A stretch of 64,000 nt of DNA from Holothuria scabra (GCA_037179385.1 CM074181.1:48070394-48134393), one strand, 5' to 3'. Counted from the first letter of the stretch, positions 1-12,434 are shown. Made by a program: numbers and translations. Notes: generated by a model from the letters alone, not told the origin.

Positions 1-1442
1 ACTCTTTTGTTAATTAAGAGACTAGTGTATTTTATCATATACTACCCAACTCGTCTGTTTTAAAACTAGAGTCAACAAGCCATGGTTGTCTGTGTGATTG
101 AGAATAAAACTTACAACTTAAGGGGGAAAATGAAATATTTTCTGGGAGCTCCCCCTTCTCCGAGTAGCATGCGTTTCTTTTAATTACGTGGGCCCCAACT
201 TTCATTTATATAAATACCAGTCGTAACAGAAGTTAAGTGAATGCCAGAGCACGAAAAGTACGCAAAATGCAAATAGTTACTTAGAATCCGTCAACTGTTA
301 TCCATGAAAGAGAAAATGCATGCCTGAAGTTATATTGCAAGTTTGCAATGTACATTTCGAAAGTTCATTTTATTTGACTGAATGTCTGTAATGAAACCCC
401 TAATTACTGTCCGTAAATCATTATGAACTTACGACCTACACGAGTCAGTCAACAAAGGCGATAAGCATCAATATGAGTAGACGCCCTGCTGGAAACTCAG
501 AGATGTGCGTAGGATATATTTTTCTGTCAGTGTGTCCAGAAGGTCAGTGATGATACAAAATTTTGCCGGAAGAATAATTTGCCAATCAACTCACAAACAA
601 GACAATTAGCTGATAATTGATCTCAAGAGTGATTCATTGTTTCATCGGATATCTCAAATTAAGTGAGAGGTGACGTGCCTTCAACACACTAAAGGGTCTA
701 TCGTCAGGACAATATTGTCTACCAAAGAAAATCGGACAAAGAGAAAATTTCATATTCCCCTTTTCCATTATAACAAGTGCACATGACTTGCTTGAGTCGG
801 TTGCTAATATGACAAAGCATCCTAATTGTATTCAATTGTATCCTTGAAAAATGCTTCATAATATAACATAAAATAATCGTCCCATGGAGGTGTGGTTATT
901 TACTAGCCCCTCCCCTACTTAATATTGAACATTGATATTTGATAAAATCGATCGTAAAGAAATACTTCAATCAACGCTCATGAGTTTAAATTAACCGCTG
1001 ACGTTTATGTGTCCATGTTCTCATTCCGCACTATATGTTTCCAGTGGTAGCTCTGAGTTAGCTTTGGTTGTAAATCAGTTGCTTCTTGGGACTTAAGTCA
1101 AAAGGTGAGCATCGTGAGACACTTGCGAACCCCACAAATACGAGACATCTATTTTCATTTGTTTCGTAGGTACTTCTTAGGTTAAAATTTTACCTACGAA
1201 CCCGGTATGCCTTTTCCATCTGTCGCTTGAAATCACACACGTTGATGGTGACACACTACCAACCTTTTCTTCAATAAATTGCAAACTTACGTGAATGCAT
1301 TAAAAGAGGGAACATGAAAGGAAAACCTTGACTGATATTTTTCGATCACCGGCAAACTTCATCAGATAGAGTTACTCCAGAAACCAATAAGCGCAGTCCG
1401 GTAATTCGTTGCCTTATTGAATCGTAGAACTCAGAACATAAT
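1..1442. other. Intergenic DNA, no gene seen
   Basis: AT-rich sequence with stop codons in all frames and only very short open frames. I see no conserved protein motif, RNA gene or clear repeat boundary here. Confidence 0.5.
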
Positions 1443-1730
1443 AATGTATCCATGGGCGTCCGCAGAAAAAAATCGGGGGTGGGGGGGGGGGGGGGCAAAA
1501 TCTCCGAGTCACCATGAATTGACACGAAGCGTGCGAAAACTTCGTCCCGAAATGCCTCCCAGATCGCTGGAAATGACATTTTTAAAGCCTATTTTTCGTA
1601 TAGAAACTTGGAAAACACGTTTTGCTCGGGTTTTCTTTGATTTTTATACGTTTTTCAATTTTTTTTTTTATTTTCCGGGGCGGGGGAAAGTGCCCCCTTG
1701 CCAGTGCCTGCCGACGCCCATGAATGTATC
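1443..1730. mobile_element. hAT-like MITE with 8-bp target duplication
   Basis: The 272-bp element at 1451-1722 begins CATGGGCGTCCGCAG and ends with the inverted form CTGCCGACGCCCATG. It is flanked on both sides by AATGTATC (1443-1450 and 1723-1730), an 8-bp target duplication as hAT transposases make. A long G run lies just inside the left end and a G-rich stretch just inside the right end, like the other hAT-like copies in this window. The open frame across it is not a gene. The termini differ from the CAGTGGCG copies, so it may be a separate subfamily. Confidence 0.75.
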
Positions 1731-2390
1731 GCACTACAACCTTAATCTAAGACTTTCCTCCTGAAAATATGGTGTCGATTTTACTTTCAGTTGTCGAAGG
1801 TTGTGAGCTTAAGACTAAGGAGGCAGTTAAAAGGAAGTTATCGCGCAAACCACTTGCAAGAATCTTTTGATGTTAGGAATAAGGAGGAATGATTTTTCAA
1901 CTTTCTCTGGTAACTCAAACTTTGAAACATTTGTTATAAGTTAGGGAACACTTTGTTTAGGGAGTTGTTTCTTTGGACGATTTGGTGAATGCAGGGAGTC
2001 TCGAACAACTTCCCGGTGAATGCGTGCACGTAACCAACGAATTACCCAACTCACAGCACTTATTATATAACTAGGCCTAATTTACATAATTCTTCGATCT
2101 AAATTGTAAGGTATTGAATTTCTCACTGTCGAAGTGATCTAGATTAAAACTCATTCTTGGCAGACTGACCACAGTGACCCCTCTTTCTTCAAGTGGAAAT
2201 CAATTAAAATCCCACTCTGGCCTGAGTGGTAATTAACTTCAACTGAGTGGAAATGTCGCTCGATAGAGGTTTGAAATGTCAGTCAAAATAGATAGTGGCT
2301 TCAAATTTTGGAGAATTCAATTCCCTTTGGCAGTTTTTGCGTTTCACTGTTTCGCTTTGTCACATAAATTCCGTTTTTTAAATGTCCTTT
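1731..2390. other. Intergenic DNA, no gene seen
   Basis: AT-rich unique-looking sequence with short open frames only. No repeat or coding signal recognised. Confidence 0.45.
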
Positions 2391-2440
2391 AAAGGGCAAG
2401 AACAGTCGCCCTAAACTTATTTTGCAACCACAGCTTAAAC
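2391..2440. repeat. Fragment of AAAGGGCAAGAGCAGTC MITE family
   Basis: About 50 bp matching the left end of the elements at 10966 and 46664 (words AAAGGGCAAGA, CAGTC, CCCTAA). It directly abuts the MITE that starts at 2441, the same pairing of families seen at 46.66 kb. Confidence 0.5.
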
Positions 2441-2754
2441 TTAAAGGGCCAATCCTCTCACCCGCAAACTACAATTCTTGTAGGGGTTAACCGAAATTCT
2501 CAATCGGCTCAGCTCTTTAACTGACAGCTGATTCAAACAATGAAGAATACCAAAGCTTGTATTACACAGCATGAACTGTACTGAGAGTGTTTTGATTTAC
2601 ACACATTGAGCTTGTCTTTGCTCATCCTGAAACAATGAACTGATATTGTGTCTGGATGAGGATGAATTTCAGACAATTGTGGGATTGGTTTAAACTGAAA
2701 AGATCATGAGAACTGGTACTGTTCGCTGTTTGGGGTGAGAGAATTGGGCCTTTA
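2441..2754. mobile_element. MITE family A (TTAAAGGGCC ends), copy 1
   Basis: Element of about 314 bp starting TTAAAGGGCCAATCCTCTCA and ending with the inverted GAGAGAATTGGGCCTTTA. Two more copies lie at 43082-43384 (reverse orientation) and 46365-46666, alike over their whole length, including the interior word TATTACACAGCA. The A/T-rich outer bases suggest a TA- or TTAA-type insertion site; the superfamily is not decided. No coding capacity. Confidence 0.7.
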
Positions 2755-2919
2755 GAATTTTCCTATTATTTCTCTCCAGCATATCTTCAATAATGTGTTC
2801 AGACCAAAGAGTGATATTTTACATTTGAGGAGGAAGGGCGGATATAAGGAAATGTGTTTGGCTTGCAAACTCAACTTGAGACCAAGACGTCTCAAATAGT
2901 ATCAGGGGATGTCGTGCAA

Positions 2920-3200
2920 AAATATTTTTTTGAGGGGGAGGGTCATTAAAAGTGGTGATTAACAGCCCGAGAGATTATCTAAGCGGAGTGCCACCATCAG
3001 TTGGAGCGGAGCGTACAGAAAATTTTGAAAAATCGCGACCTCTCATATAGCCGGAAATTGCAGGCTTGTAAGTAGAAGGCTTGTAAGTAGAATTTAAGCA
3101 GTAGCTATTTTGAGCTTTCCTTTTGCAATAAAATCTTCATTTTAATAAAAAGAAAATCAAATTGCAAAATGATCAGAAAATTACCAGATAAAATGTACTG
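2920..3200. repeat. Dispersed repeat, AAGCGGAGCGCCACC family
   Basis: Contains CTAAGCGGAGTGCCACCATC, then GGAGCGTACAGAAAATTTTG, then a CCGGAAATTGCA block and a TTTGCAATAAAAT tail. The same ordered blocks recur at 32140-32440, 35630-35990 (two tandem units) and 44098-44240. Non-coding interspersed repeat, probably internal sequence of a transposon family. Confidence 0.55.
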
Positions 3201-3251
3201 GCTCCCATAGAGGACGATGTGACGTTTTCGTTGTCGCAAAGGAAAATCTCC

Positions 3252-3820
3252 ATTAAAAAGAATAGACCAGAACCAAATTTTTGTTTAATATGTTAAAGAC
3301 AAGCGTATTCTAAGTACTCTGGTGAAGTTTTCATTCATTTCTCATGTTCGGTTCTCGAGAAAGCAACTGAAGTTGACACATTTTCTACAAAAGGTAAACT
3401 TGAACCAAGCAGGTGGTATGTCATGTATTCATATTGATGATCACTGTTTTGTTTTGTTTTTTATTTATTTTTCGATCCGGTTGTTTGATCTTGAATTGAT
3501 TAGGGATGCTATCGTGCCCTTAAGACAAATTTAGTTTTTAAACTTCCGTTGCTCGGGATGCACTTATGGTTACAACATATCACAGTTACATTGTTTAAAT
3601 ATTGTGTTGAATTTTAGAGAAAAATAACTAAACATTTCAATCAATGTGAATACATGACATCATGTCTACTTGTTGCAAGTTATTAACTCTTTGTAGAAAA
3701 TATGTCAAATTCGATTCTAATATCTCGAACCAAACATGGAAAATTTCCCCTGTTAGCTATGCCTAGAATATGTTCCTCTTCAAAATATCAAGCTAACTTT
3801 TTTCTGGACTGTTTTGTTTC
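3252..3820. mobile_element. Palindromic foldback element (AAGAATAGWCCA ends), copy 1
   Basis: The left arm from AAAAAGAATAGACCAG pairs with the right arm ending CTGGACTGTTTTGT. Inside both arms the words CATGTTYGGTTC and TGACATATTTTCTAC recur in opposite orientation, so about 570 bp forms one long imperfect hairpin. A sister copy lies at 7811-8408. No transposase frame; the 70-residue open frame at 3322 lies in an arm and is not credible as a gene. Confidence 0.6.
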
Positions 3821-5802
3821 AAGGAGCTGCACACCGTTGAAAATAAATTGAAATCATAACTTTTCGAATTACATTAACACATATTGACCAGTGGTCGAAT
3901 GAGCCTGTAAACCTGAACCGGCCACACTGAAGCATTGGTAGCGCTACCAGCACCAATAGCAGTACTGATTCAGTACTGCTATCTGGGCGGCCGGTATACT
4001 GGGCTAAAATTTTGATACAATTACGAACTGTATCCTCGACAATTACGCATTAGTTTATACTATATAAATAATATATGACATTTGTATGAGAGAGAAGGCT
4101 AGGATACTTTGCACAGATTAAGGAAAAGGCTACTTTTTATTCATGTCAAATCGAATAACGTTATTTTTGGAAAATTGAAGACCATGCTTTGGAAATGTTT
4201 GGGGGGAGGGGGCAAGTGTCCCCGTTCCCATATGGCGACCCGCTAATGTTGAGAAAGAAAATATTTCTCTCAAGAGCCAATCATGAAACAGGACACTGCT
4301 TCAAGTCGGGATGACTGCTCTTGCCCTTTAATAAACAGATGCATAGAAGCATGGCAGGTTTTCAGTTTTTCAGGTTCCATGCTCAAGGCAATTTTAGATG
4401 ACATAATAAAATGAAGCATGTTGTCCCGTCTTTGAGAGAAATGGTGTCTCATTTATGTAAATAATACTTTTAATCGATCTTTGATATGCAATATCTTGAT
4501 TTTATCTGACAGTTAAAGAGCATAGATTTCATGAGGAAAACCCTGTTGGAATATGTCAATATGATTTACCGTAATTGAGATATACCATTTCAACTAATTG
4601 TTTGACCGTTTCTGGAGCACATTGTTGCCTATTCAAATATAATGACCTGGAATGTTGCAAAATGACTGTCTAGTTTTTCTATCTTAAACTTATACTTGGA
4701 GTGCAGAATGTTTAGCAACATTGTAAGGGTAAATCCTACATATGGTGTAGGGTAATACTAGATATACAGAAAAATATTCAAACATACCAACAGGACCTTC
4801 AACAGATCAATTACTAAAAAAAAAAGGAATCTTACACAATGTGCATCTTTAAGGTGAAATTTCTTTATGTAGGAAAAGAGTATTACGAAAGGATGTGAAG
4901 GACCTGGTTGGGATGGGTTTTTCGTTGGGGGGGGGGGGGGCAGGGGGATACTTTACAAAAATGCCACCAGAATCTGCATTTAACTCTCATAAAAAATGTT
5001 AAAATACGATGACGGAAAAACGAAACAAACTTCTGCGTGGAACCTTTTAGTAAATTTAAAGTGTATCTCAAGTCTAAAATATCAAAACTGTAAATTACAA
5101 ACCACGAAAAAGATTAATAAGTAATAAGTTGTGATACCATTGCTGAACTACTCAAATTACAGTCATTGCATTTACGGTATTTGTTCTTCTGTAAGTGACT
5201 GCACTTTGTGCATGATGTGATAAGTTTCACTCTTATATGGTGGTGTACTTAATGAAGCCCTGTAAAACATGCTATGTGGGCAAGCAGGAGTATTCAATGT
5301 CATACATTTTTAACCGCAAAGGGGAACAAAGCAAGAAATATGAATTGTACAACAAGAACTAACACTTTAGTGCGCAATGGACTATTTTATTTTGAGTTGA
5401 CAAATTTCAAAATTAAATTTCTTAGCAATGGAATAAGCTATGACATTATGAGTTGGATGAGTAAATGCATAGTGCCGCCTCTACAATATTATTTTTTAAA
5501 CTCCAAACTTGAGGTGCAATTCAAACTTTCTAGGTGAAATTCGCTTAAAACAATGATTATACAGTCAACTGTTTATTTTTAAGAAAAAAATTAAACCCCT
5601 TGCCCGAATCCGCCATCTTGGTATCCTTCCGCTAATTTTGTGGAATATTACTCTTTAAAGAGAATAAGGAGTCATGCCAAATATATTTGGAAACATCCTG
5701 CTAACCTTAAAAATATCTTTTCCTTTCGGATTGCCTTTCATGGCGGCTAAAAATAATTCTGAACGCATATTTATTCTCCAAAATTGCAAAATTTTGGGAT
5801 AA
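3821..5802. other. Intergenic DNA with one short perfect palindrome
   Basis: No gene recognised. A perfect 25-bp palindrome (12-bp arms, one central base, TAGCAGTACTGA arm) lies at 3957-3981, with GGTAGCGCTACC just upstream and matching CCGGCC/GGCCGG outer arms. A 14-bp G run lies near 4927. Confidence 0.45.
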
Positions 5803-6083
5803 CTTACAATCTAAAACACCGTAGTTAAATTTAACCTGGGTCGGTGTTCTCAGTATTTAGTGCAACAGAACTCTGGTAAAATTTTAAAATAAATAACCTA
5901 ACACAAATTCTTGTTAAGGTTATTCGGATTTGAGTTAGTTTTCTAGGATAAACTAAAACAAATTCTGGTAAAGGTAATTTGGATTTGACTTAGTTTAACT
6001 AAGAAACTTAAGCAGGATTGTGTTGGAGTGAATAGAACACTGATCCTGGTTAAATTTAATCCCGATGTTTTAAGAGTGTGTAG
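5803..6083. mobile_element. Inverted-repeat MITE
   Basis: Left end CTTACAATCTAAAACACC and right end TGTTTTAAGAGTGTGTAG are imperfect inverted repeats. They continue inward as GTTAAATTTAACC against GGTTAAATTTAA, about 60 bp of arm. Non-autonomous; exact ends uncertain. Confidence 0.5.
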
Positions 6084-6228
6084 AACTAAAACATAGCCAT
6101 CCATAATTAATGATATTAGGGCATACCAACTGAAATTGGGGTGACGGCATTTTCCCTTTTATAGGACTGGTGCTTTACTTAGTAAATCGTCTAAAGAAGA
6201 GAAATTTTACGAATTCGCATTTGTAAAG

Positions 6229-6470
6229 TACACTCTTAAGAAGGTGTTTAGGAATTAAACGCTTTTCTAAAAATTTTTCTTCCCCCAATTTTATAAACAT
6301 GTTTAGATGCTTGACATGCTTGTTTAATTCCTACACATCTCCTTTTAAAACACGTTCAATTACTGAACATTTAGTTTTTTTTGTAGCTAAACATGTTTAG
6401 AATGTAAACATGTTTATAGAGTGGAGACAAAATAAGTGTTTATAATTGTTGAATAAGCTTTTAGAGTGTA
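6229..6470. mobile_element. TA-flanked MITE (TACACTCT ends)
   Basis: Begins TACACTCTTAAGAAGG and ends CTTTTAGAGTGTA, so TA flanks inverted CACTCT termini as in Tc1/mariner-type insertions. The interior is rich in AAACATGTTTA. A related copy lies at 9110-9345. Confidence 0.55.
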
Positions 6471-6782
6471 TTAGAAATATTGTATGGAATATTCCACCTA
6501 CCTTGTAAACTTGCTTCCAGAGAAAGTTTCTTCCCAAAAATGATTTTCAACCCTTGAGAAGGTCTAGGGGTTCGTCTTCATCTTTATATAGGGTTGGCAT
6601 ATCATAGGAAATGCCCTTGCGAGGGCCTCAGGAAACCAAGGTAAGGTAGCCTGTACCAGCCATGTGATTAGCGTGCGTTAATTCTTGACGCAGTATGGAA
6701 AGGGAAAACAAGCCAGTTAGCTACCGTGCAACTGGAATAAAGGCCCTGGCTGGCTCGACTTGATTCTAGGAAAGTGGATCGT

Positions 6783-6866
6783 AAAACTCCATCGAACGAA
6801 CTAACTAGCTAACTAATTATTAACTATCAAACTAACAAACTAACTAACAAACAAACTAGCTAACCG
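6783..6866. repeat. Simple repeat (AACTAACT-like)
   Basis: Irregular tandem run of AACTAACTAGCTAAC-like words. Confidence 0.7.
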
Positions 6867-7129
6867 TCAATTCCTGAAATTTTCCCACTTCGTGTAAGCA
6901 GCTCCCTGATTTTAGCAAGTTCCAATGGTATCCGTCAGAGGCATCGTATCTGCTTTGAAGTATCCTATGGGTAAGAAAATGTGCAAGTATTTTTCAACTA
7001 CGTGACATTATAATTTTACAATGGGTGGGAAAAATCGAGTGTCTCGACAACCCTCAATCCATCTGCTTACAAGTTTTTACATACACCCAGGTCCTTTGTT
7101 TCAGACAGTGAAGGAATGAAAAGAGTCTC

Positions 7130-7673
7130 TATAGAGGCTTCACATGACGTCATAATACTCTCCGGCAGCCATGTTGGAGTACATGTAACTACGTAGTAAA
7201 CCAAACTGGGCGCGCTTGCTCGTTGAATGTGTGCACACCTTGCATACCACAATGCACTCTGTGCAGTGCATTCGGCACAAAGCCACGTGTATTTCGCATG
7301 AATGTCCTCCAGCATGGCGCTTCCGTGACGTAATTGAAAAGCCTCAATACAGGGTAAAATCCTTTTTACAGGGGATGGGACATACGGTAGATTACCAAAA
7401 AACAATAGGCAATTAATTCGGGGTCTCCTTAGCCTAGTGATCTCACAACAGTACAGAGGCTTTGCAATAACGTCACGGAACCGCCATGCTGGAGGACATT
7501 TATGCCAAATACACGAGGTTTTGTGCCGAGCGTACTGTACAGCATGCACTGTGACATGCACGGTGTGTACAAATTCAACGAGCACGCGCGTCCCGTATGG
7601 TTTACTACGTAGTTACATGTACTCCAACATGACCGCCGGAGAATATTATGACGTCATGTGAAAAGCCTCTATA
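7130..7673. mobile_element. Long foldback element (TATAGAGGCTT ends)
   Basis: Left arm (about 7130-7345) and right arm (about 7440-7673) are inverted copies of each other: TATAGAGGCTT at one end and AGCCTCTATA at the other, with TGACGTCATAATA, ACTACGTAGT and CCAGCATGGCG words in mirror order. Arms exceed 200 bp and the loop is under 100 bp. Open frames of 172, 66 and 74 residues on both strands are by-products of the mirrored arms. Flanking TA/TATA suggests a Tc1/mariner-type MITE. Confidence 0.7.
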
Positions 7674-7810
7674 CCTCACTTGAGCTAGTCCTGGCATTAC
7701 GAGGGGAAAGCAGGGGGAATGTATCTTGTTTCTTTTTAAGAGGTATTCCTGTGCAGATTAAATGATCGAGAAGCAAAGGAGAAGAGGTTCGATGATACAG
7801 ATTGCCACTT

Positions 7811-8408
7811 AGAAGAATAGTCCAAAGACAAATCCATTTTGACATATATAAAGGAGGACATATTCTAAGCATTCCGGTGAAATGTTATTCATTCTCCATG
7901 TTCGGGTCTCGAGATATTCGCAATTGAATGTGGCAAATTTTTTGAACAAAATTAAATTGAAGCAAGAAAGCAAGAAGACTTGATGTCATGGATTCACTTT
8001 GTCGGAAATGTTTTGCTTTTTTTTATTATTATAATTTTTTTTTTTATTATTTACCACCAGTTTTATGCAACGAATCTTGAATATATTATTGATAACATAA
8101 GTGCGTCCTTGGCAATGGAAATGGCAAAAGTTTTAAGTATTGCTTAAGGGCAGAATGGCATCCCTAATCAATTTAAAGATCAACCTAATAGGATGAATAA
8201 ATAGAATAACAAGCCATTCGCCAACGATATACATCCATGACGTCACACCTGCTTGCTTCAAGTTCACTTCATTTACAAATGTGTCATTTACAATTGCCAA
8301 TATCTTGAGAATCGAACATGGGGAATGAATGAAACTTTCATCATTTGTTTTAAATATGTTTCTCTTCAACATGTCAAAAATACATTTGGCCCTGGACTAT
8401 TCTTTTAA
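7811..8408. mobile_element. Palindromic foldback element (AAGAATAGWCCA ends), copy 2
   Basis: Starts AGAAGAATAGTCCAAAG and ends CCTGGACTATTCTTTTA, with long mirrored arms that share CATGTTCG and GACGTCATGGAT-type words. Same family as 3252-3820. No protein-coding capacity. Confidence 0.65.
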
Positions 8409-9109
8409 GTAATCGTGTCAGCTGAGTGTCCCCAGTGCAACGTCACTCAAAGTAGTCTCACCTAAAAGAAACAATGTTATTATGACTAACCTACAAAATT
8501 AGACAAATGTTCAAACTTGTCGAGTACTGAATTTCCTAGAAAAATATAAAATATTTCGTTTAGTCTCTACCGGAGTATATGAAAGGAAATATCAGCTTAG
8601 CTTACTACATCAGAGTCCTTCATTTTCCGCTGTACGGTGTAAACGTGAAACTACGGGAGCCTTAAACTACCTTGCAATAGTAACGTTTGAGTCTTACAAA
8701 AAGTCTGCCATTAATTAAAAGTACAGGTATTCCCCGTGTTGTAGACAGCCTAATTAAAGAGCTTCCCTTGTCACATTTATCAAATGTGACATACGCTAAA
8801 TAATCTTTCCTGTAAGGACGGCCCCTGGTCAAACTTCTGTCCTGTTTGTTTGCCTCGAGCGGTTTTCTGAAATCATCATGTGATTTGTTTTCCATTATAT
8901 TGAAATGATTTTAATGAATATGCATATATATTAGCCGTGCAAAGTGGTCTGATCACCTGCAGATCGAGGCTTTGAATGCATCGACCGTTGATAATTTGTC
9001 ATAAGGAATTACTGAAATTACTTGGACATTCTTTTGGCCACTTTACTAACACAGATTTCATTAGCAGAGCTTAATCTTTAGTGGGGGGGGGTTGTATTTA
9101 GGTGAGATG
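8409..9109. other. Intergenic DNA, no gene seen
   Basis: AT-rich sequence. The 77-residue minus-strand frame near 8662-8895 has no recognisable domain and I do not call it. Confidence 0.4.
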
Positions 9110-9345
9110 TACACTCTAAACAGGTGCCAAGGAATTAAACGTTTTTCTAAAGACTTTCTTGCCACCACTTTGTAAACAAGTTTAAATGGTAAACACCCGT
9201 GTTCCATTCCTACATTTTGTTTTAAAACACGCTTAATTGCTAAACACTGAAGGGTTAATTGCTAAACATGTTTGGAATTCATAGTTGTTAACAAAGTGGG
9301 GTTCACGTTGAGTGTTTAATTGCTAAACACGTTTCATAGAGAGTA
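9110..9345. mobile_element. TA-flanked MITE (TACACTCT ends), diverged copy
   Basis: Starts TACACTCTAAACAGG and shares GGAATTAAACG, TTTTAAAACACG and GCTAAACATGTTT with 6229-6470. The right end (CATAGAGAGTA) is eroded. Confidence 0.5.
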
Positions 9346-10965
9346 GGATTTTTTGAAATTGTTGAAAACTTGGGATGCATAATCGAGATGCGGGTACCCT
9401 CCAGATGTGACGAAACTACTTCTATCAGCCTATTTCGTTGGGCAAAACTTCTCCTATCAGTCCATCTCTGCGAAAAAATAAATAAATAAAACGGACGGCA
9501 GCCTAAAGGCAGCTTAGGGGATGGCGGCAAACAAAGACTCTACGCGGGCTAAGGAAGAAATTTCAGGCAGAAATTGTTCCGGTGTGTATAGTCGGCTATT
9601 GGAAATGTGCCGGTCATATCAAATTTTATTCTACACGTTTTAGCAATAGTCTAGGCCGTAGCTATTATGTTAGATCTATTTCAACAACATAACTAAGCTC
9701 CTATAGAACTAAGAGAGTAAACATAGTTGATTTTTATTTTAAGTCTTCCGGGTATGAAATAAACTTGAAAGTCCGTCTTCTCGCCTTCAAGACTTTTTGG
9801 TTTGTTTCTTTCCTCCTGATCATGAACTATTCTTTCGATAACAGAGTGAAAGTTAAGAACAAAATTTGTCTTCGATATAACATACCCTAGGCGTGATATA
9901 TCATTCATCCATCCTGTTTGGTATTATCAATAGACTAGTTCGAAGCTTCTTCAAGGAGCAGTATATTGTTCAATAGGTCAGAGGTCAACGGGTAACAGTT
10001 TCAAGCTAAGGAGCTATGTAAACACACATAAAACAGTACGACTGCGAGGTCGGCGATTGGATGTTTTGTTACCAATTAACATGGACAGAAAGGTTCCATG
10101 CGCAGTTATAAACTTTGAACTCGTCTATTGAATTTGACACGTTTTCTAAAAAATGCTGAACTTGACAGTTTGTACGTAGCCACTCAATATTGACTGGGCC
10201 TAGAATGCATCACGTGTACCCCAACGGGAAACAAGAGAAATACCTAGTTTAGATACGTGACAATCCTACGAGGATCGTTTGTATTTCCTATTCGAAGAAA
10301 AGAGTCCTGTATGTCAACAGGTCAAAACTGGATGTGACCTTACACCCTTCTTTTAATAATATACACCTAAGGGATCTTTCTTCAAGCCATAAGACCCCTC
10401 CCCGTACGAGTCTCGATTAATATTCTCTTCCTGAAGAAAGATGACAGATGTAGATGGTGTTAATCTGCTGCCTGCTTAGCTTTTTATGTAACTCATTTTA
10501 GATCACTTTAACAATAGATAAAACATACATTTGATGACCTTATAGTTATATTTTATCATTCGGAGTCCTCAGAAGTTGTTTTCAAATTTACTGCCTGTTA
10601 TTTAAATTTGTTGTTTATGAAAAGGACTCTTGATGATTAATAAAAACTAATTTAAACCTGTTCATATAACGATGGAGAGGAAAAGGAGATAACTAGTTAC
10701 GTTGTTACGTTACCATGACAACAATATAGGATGTAGCAAGTTTAATGCGGGTAAGTATCATGTATACTGGATATCACGAGGCACCGGGCAATGGTGTGAT
10801 ATCAAATACAGAGGTCAGGCAAAAGTTACAAAAGGAAGCTACTGAGGCCTTCCATGATTGATAAACCGATTAACTTTATTGCCGCGAAGACCCGTACACT
10901 TTCAATTAAAACGTCAAAAGAGCCAAGTTTAAAGAGAAAGAAAAGTGACCCTGAACTTGTTATTT
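9346..10965. other. Intergenic DNA, no gene seen
   Basis: No spliced gene, RNA gene or clear repeat recognised in about 1.6 kb. Confidence 0.4.
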
Positions 10966-11418
10966 AAGGGCAGGGGCAGTCATCCTAAATTGAAGAAGTG
11001 TAGTAGACTGTCCAGTTTCATGATTGGCTGTTGGGAGTCATGTGACAATGTTTTTCTCTTCAAATGTGAAATTTACTAGAAATAACTGTTTGGTTTACCT
11101 GGAATATGCAATAGCACAGTCATAACATGTAATGAAAGATACTTTGAAGTGAAATAAGATGAAAATTGCGTTATTTAGCTTTGTCTTCAAAATAAGTTTT
11201 GGGGGACTGCTCTTTACCTTTAAGCAATAGCTAAATCTCACATTTTTTTTTCAAAATATCTTTCGTTTTAGTTATGACTTCAGTATTGTATATTTCAAGT
11301 TAAGCCTAGCAGTAGTGGCAAGTTCCACATTTGAGGAGAAAAAAATATTGTCACGTGACTCTCAATAGCCACTTATGATACAGACAGTGTGCTACACTAC
11401 TTGAAGTTGGTTGACTGC
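10966..11418. mobile_element. Palindromic MITE family B (AAGGGCARGRGCAGTC)
   Basis: The left arm (AAGGGCAGGGGCAGTC, then GAAGAAGTGTAGTAGACTGT, then GAGTCATGTGACA) is mirrored by the right arm ending at TTGAAGTTGGTTGACTGC. A one-armed copy follows MITE A at 46664-46905, and shorter fragments lie at 2391 and 30066. Confidence 0.6.
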
Positions 11419-11472
11419 ATTTTCTCTTCAATGATCTTCCCAATATGCATCAAAAGTTTCAACTGTGCCTGT

Positions 11473-12434
11473 GTGCTCACCAGTGGCGGCGGAAGGATAA
11501 AAATTTAAGGGGGGGGGGGGCAATCAGTGAACAAGATGGAATGGTTTCACTCGTGAAACACATCACGAGCGGGAAGCGCGAAGTCCCACTTGCGTGGGTT
11601 CAGGGCCCGCCTTAGGGCCCTGGAAGTTCTGAGATTCTACAAGCTCTCTAATGCAATGTAAGCCGTTTTTGGAACATCTTACGGTGAATTCAGTAAACAA
11701 AAATGTGCGAAATATTTGCGTTCACAGATAGCCTATAGGCTATTTCTTGGACATTAACAGTTGCGTTGTTATGTTTGTAATTTTGGTTTTGTTAAAATCA
11801 TTTTTCAAATCCAAAGGAAAAGAGGCGCAGTTACCTAACTACTCTAAAATCAGTTGCCCCCTGTACTCGCCCTTGGTTTGGTACTGCACCTGTAAGTTTG
11901 TTTTGATTTTGTATTTTAATTGAAGGTCTATTTCTTGAAATTCTTGTACTTTCAACGGGATTCATTTCAACATTCAATCTGGTGTAAATTCATTAATATT
12001 TACATTGGAATCAGTCTGAATCTGCCTGATGGCAATGGCAGTGCGTCACTTCTCGCGGAGGGAAAATACTAGTACAGTAAAGGTTCGGTTTCACTGGACA
12101 AGTGATATACTACATACACCTGGTTTGCGGACCGGGCGAAGTTGCCAGATTCTTGTAATGATTTGTAGCCAAATACTAGGTCACAGGCATAGAGCATGGT
12201 CGCAGGGGACCGTGACAAGAATCAGCCAAACAATGGCAGAACATAGGCTAAGTCAATTTCGGCTGCTCTGTTCGATGGTGGGTTAACTATAGTCTCAACT
12301 TTGAATTGGTTCAAGGCTCCCAAGTTTCTTTTACTTCTTCTCTGATTTTGGGGGGACGTCCCCTCGCTAAGAAATTTAGGGGGGACATGTCCCCCCTCCC
12401 CCGTCCCCCCTCTTCCGCCTCCAGTGGTGCTCAC
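11473..12434. mobile_element. hAT-like element with 8-bp target duplication
   Basis: Element 11481-12426 (946 bp) starts CAGTGGCGGCGGAAGG and ends CTTCCGCCTCCAGTG, and is flanked by GTGCTCAC on both sides (11473-11480 and 12427-12434). Inverted termini beginning CA(G/C)TGG plus an 8-bp duplication fit hAT. G and C runs sit just inside the ends. No open frame longer than 85 residues, so it is non-autonomous. Confidence 0.85.

Noticed and set aside
7067..7585. 172-residue minus-strand frame
   Set aside because: It lies in the mirrored arms of a foldback element; the same arm gives related frames on the other strand.
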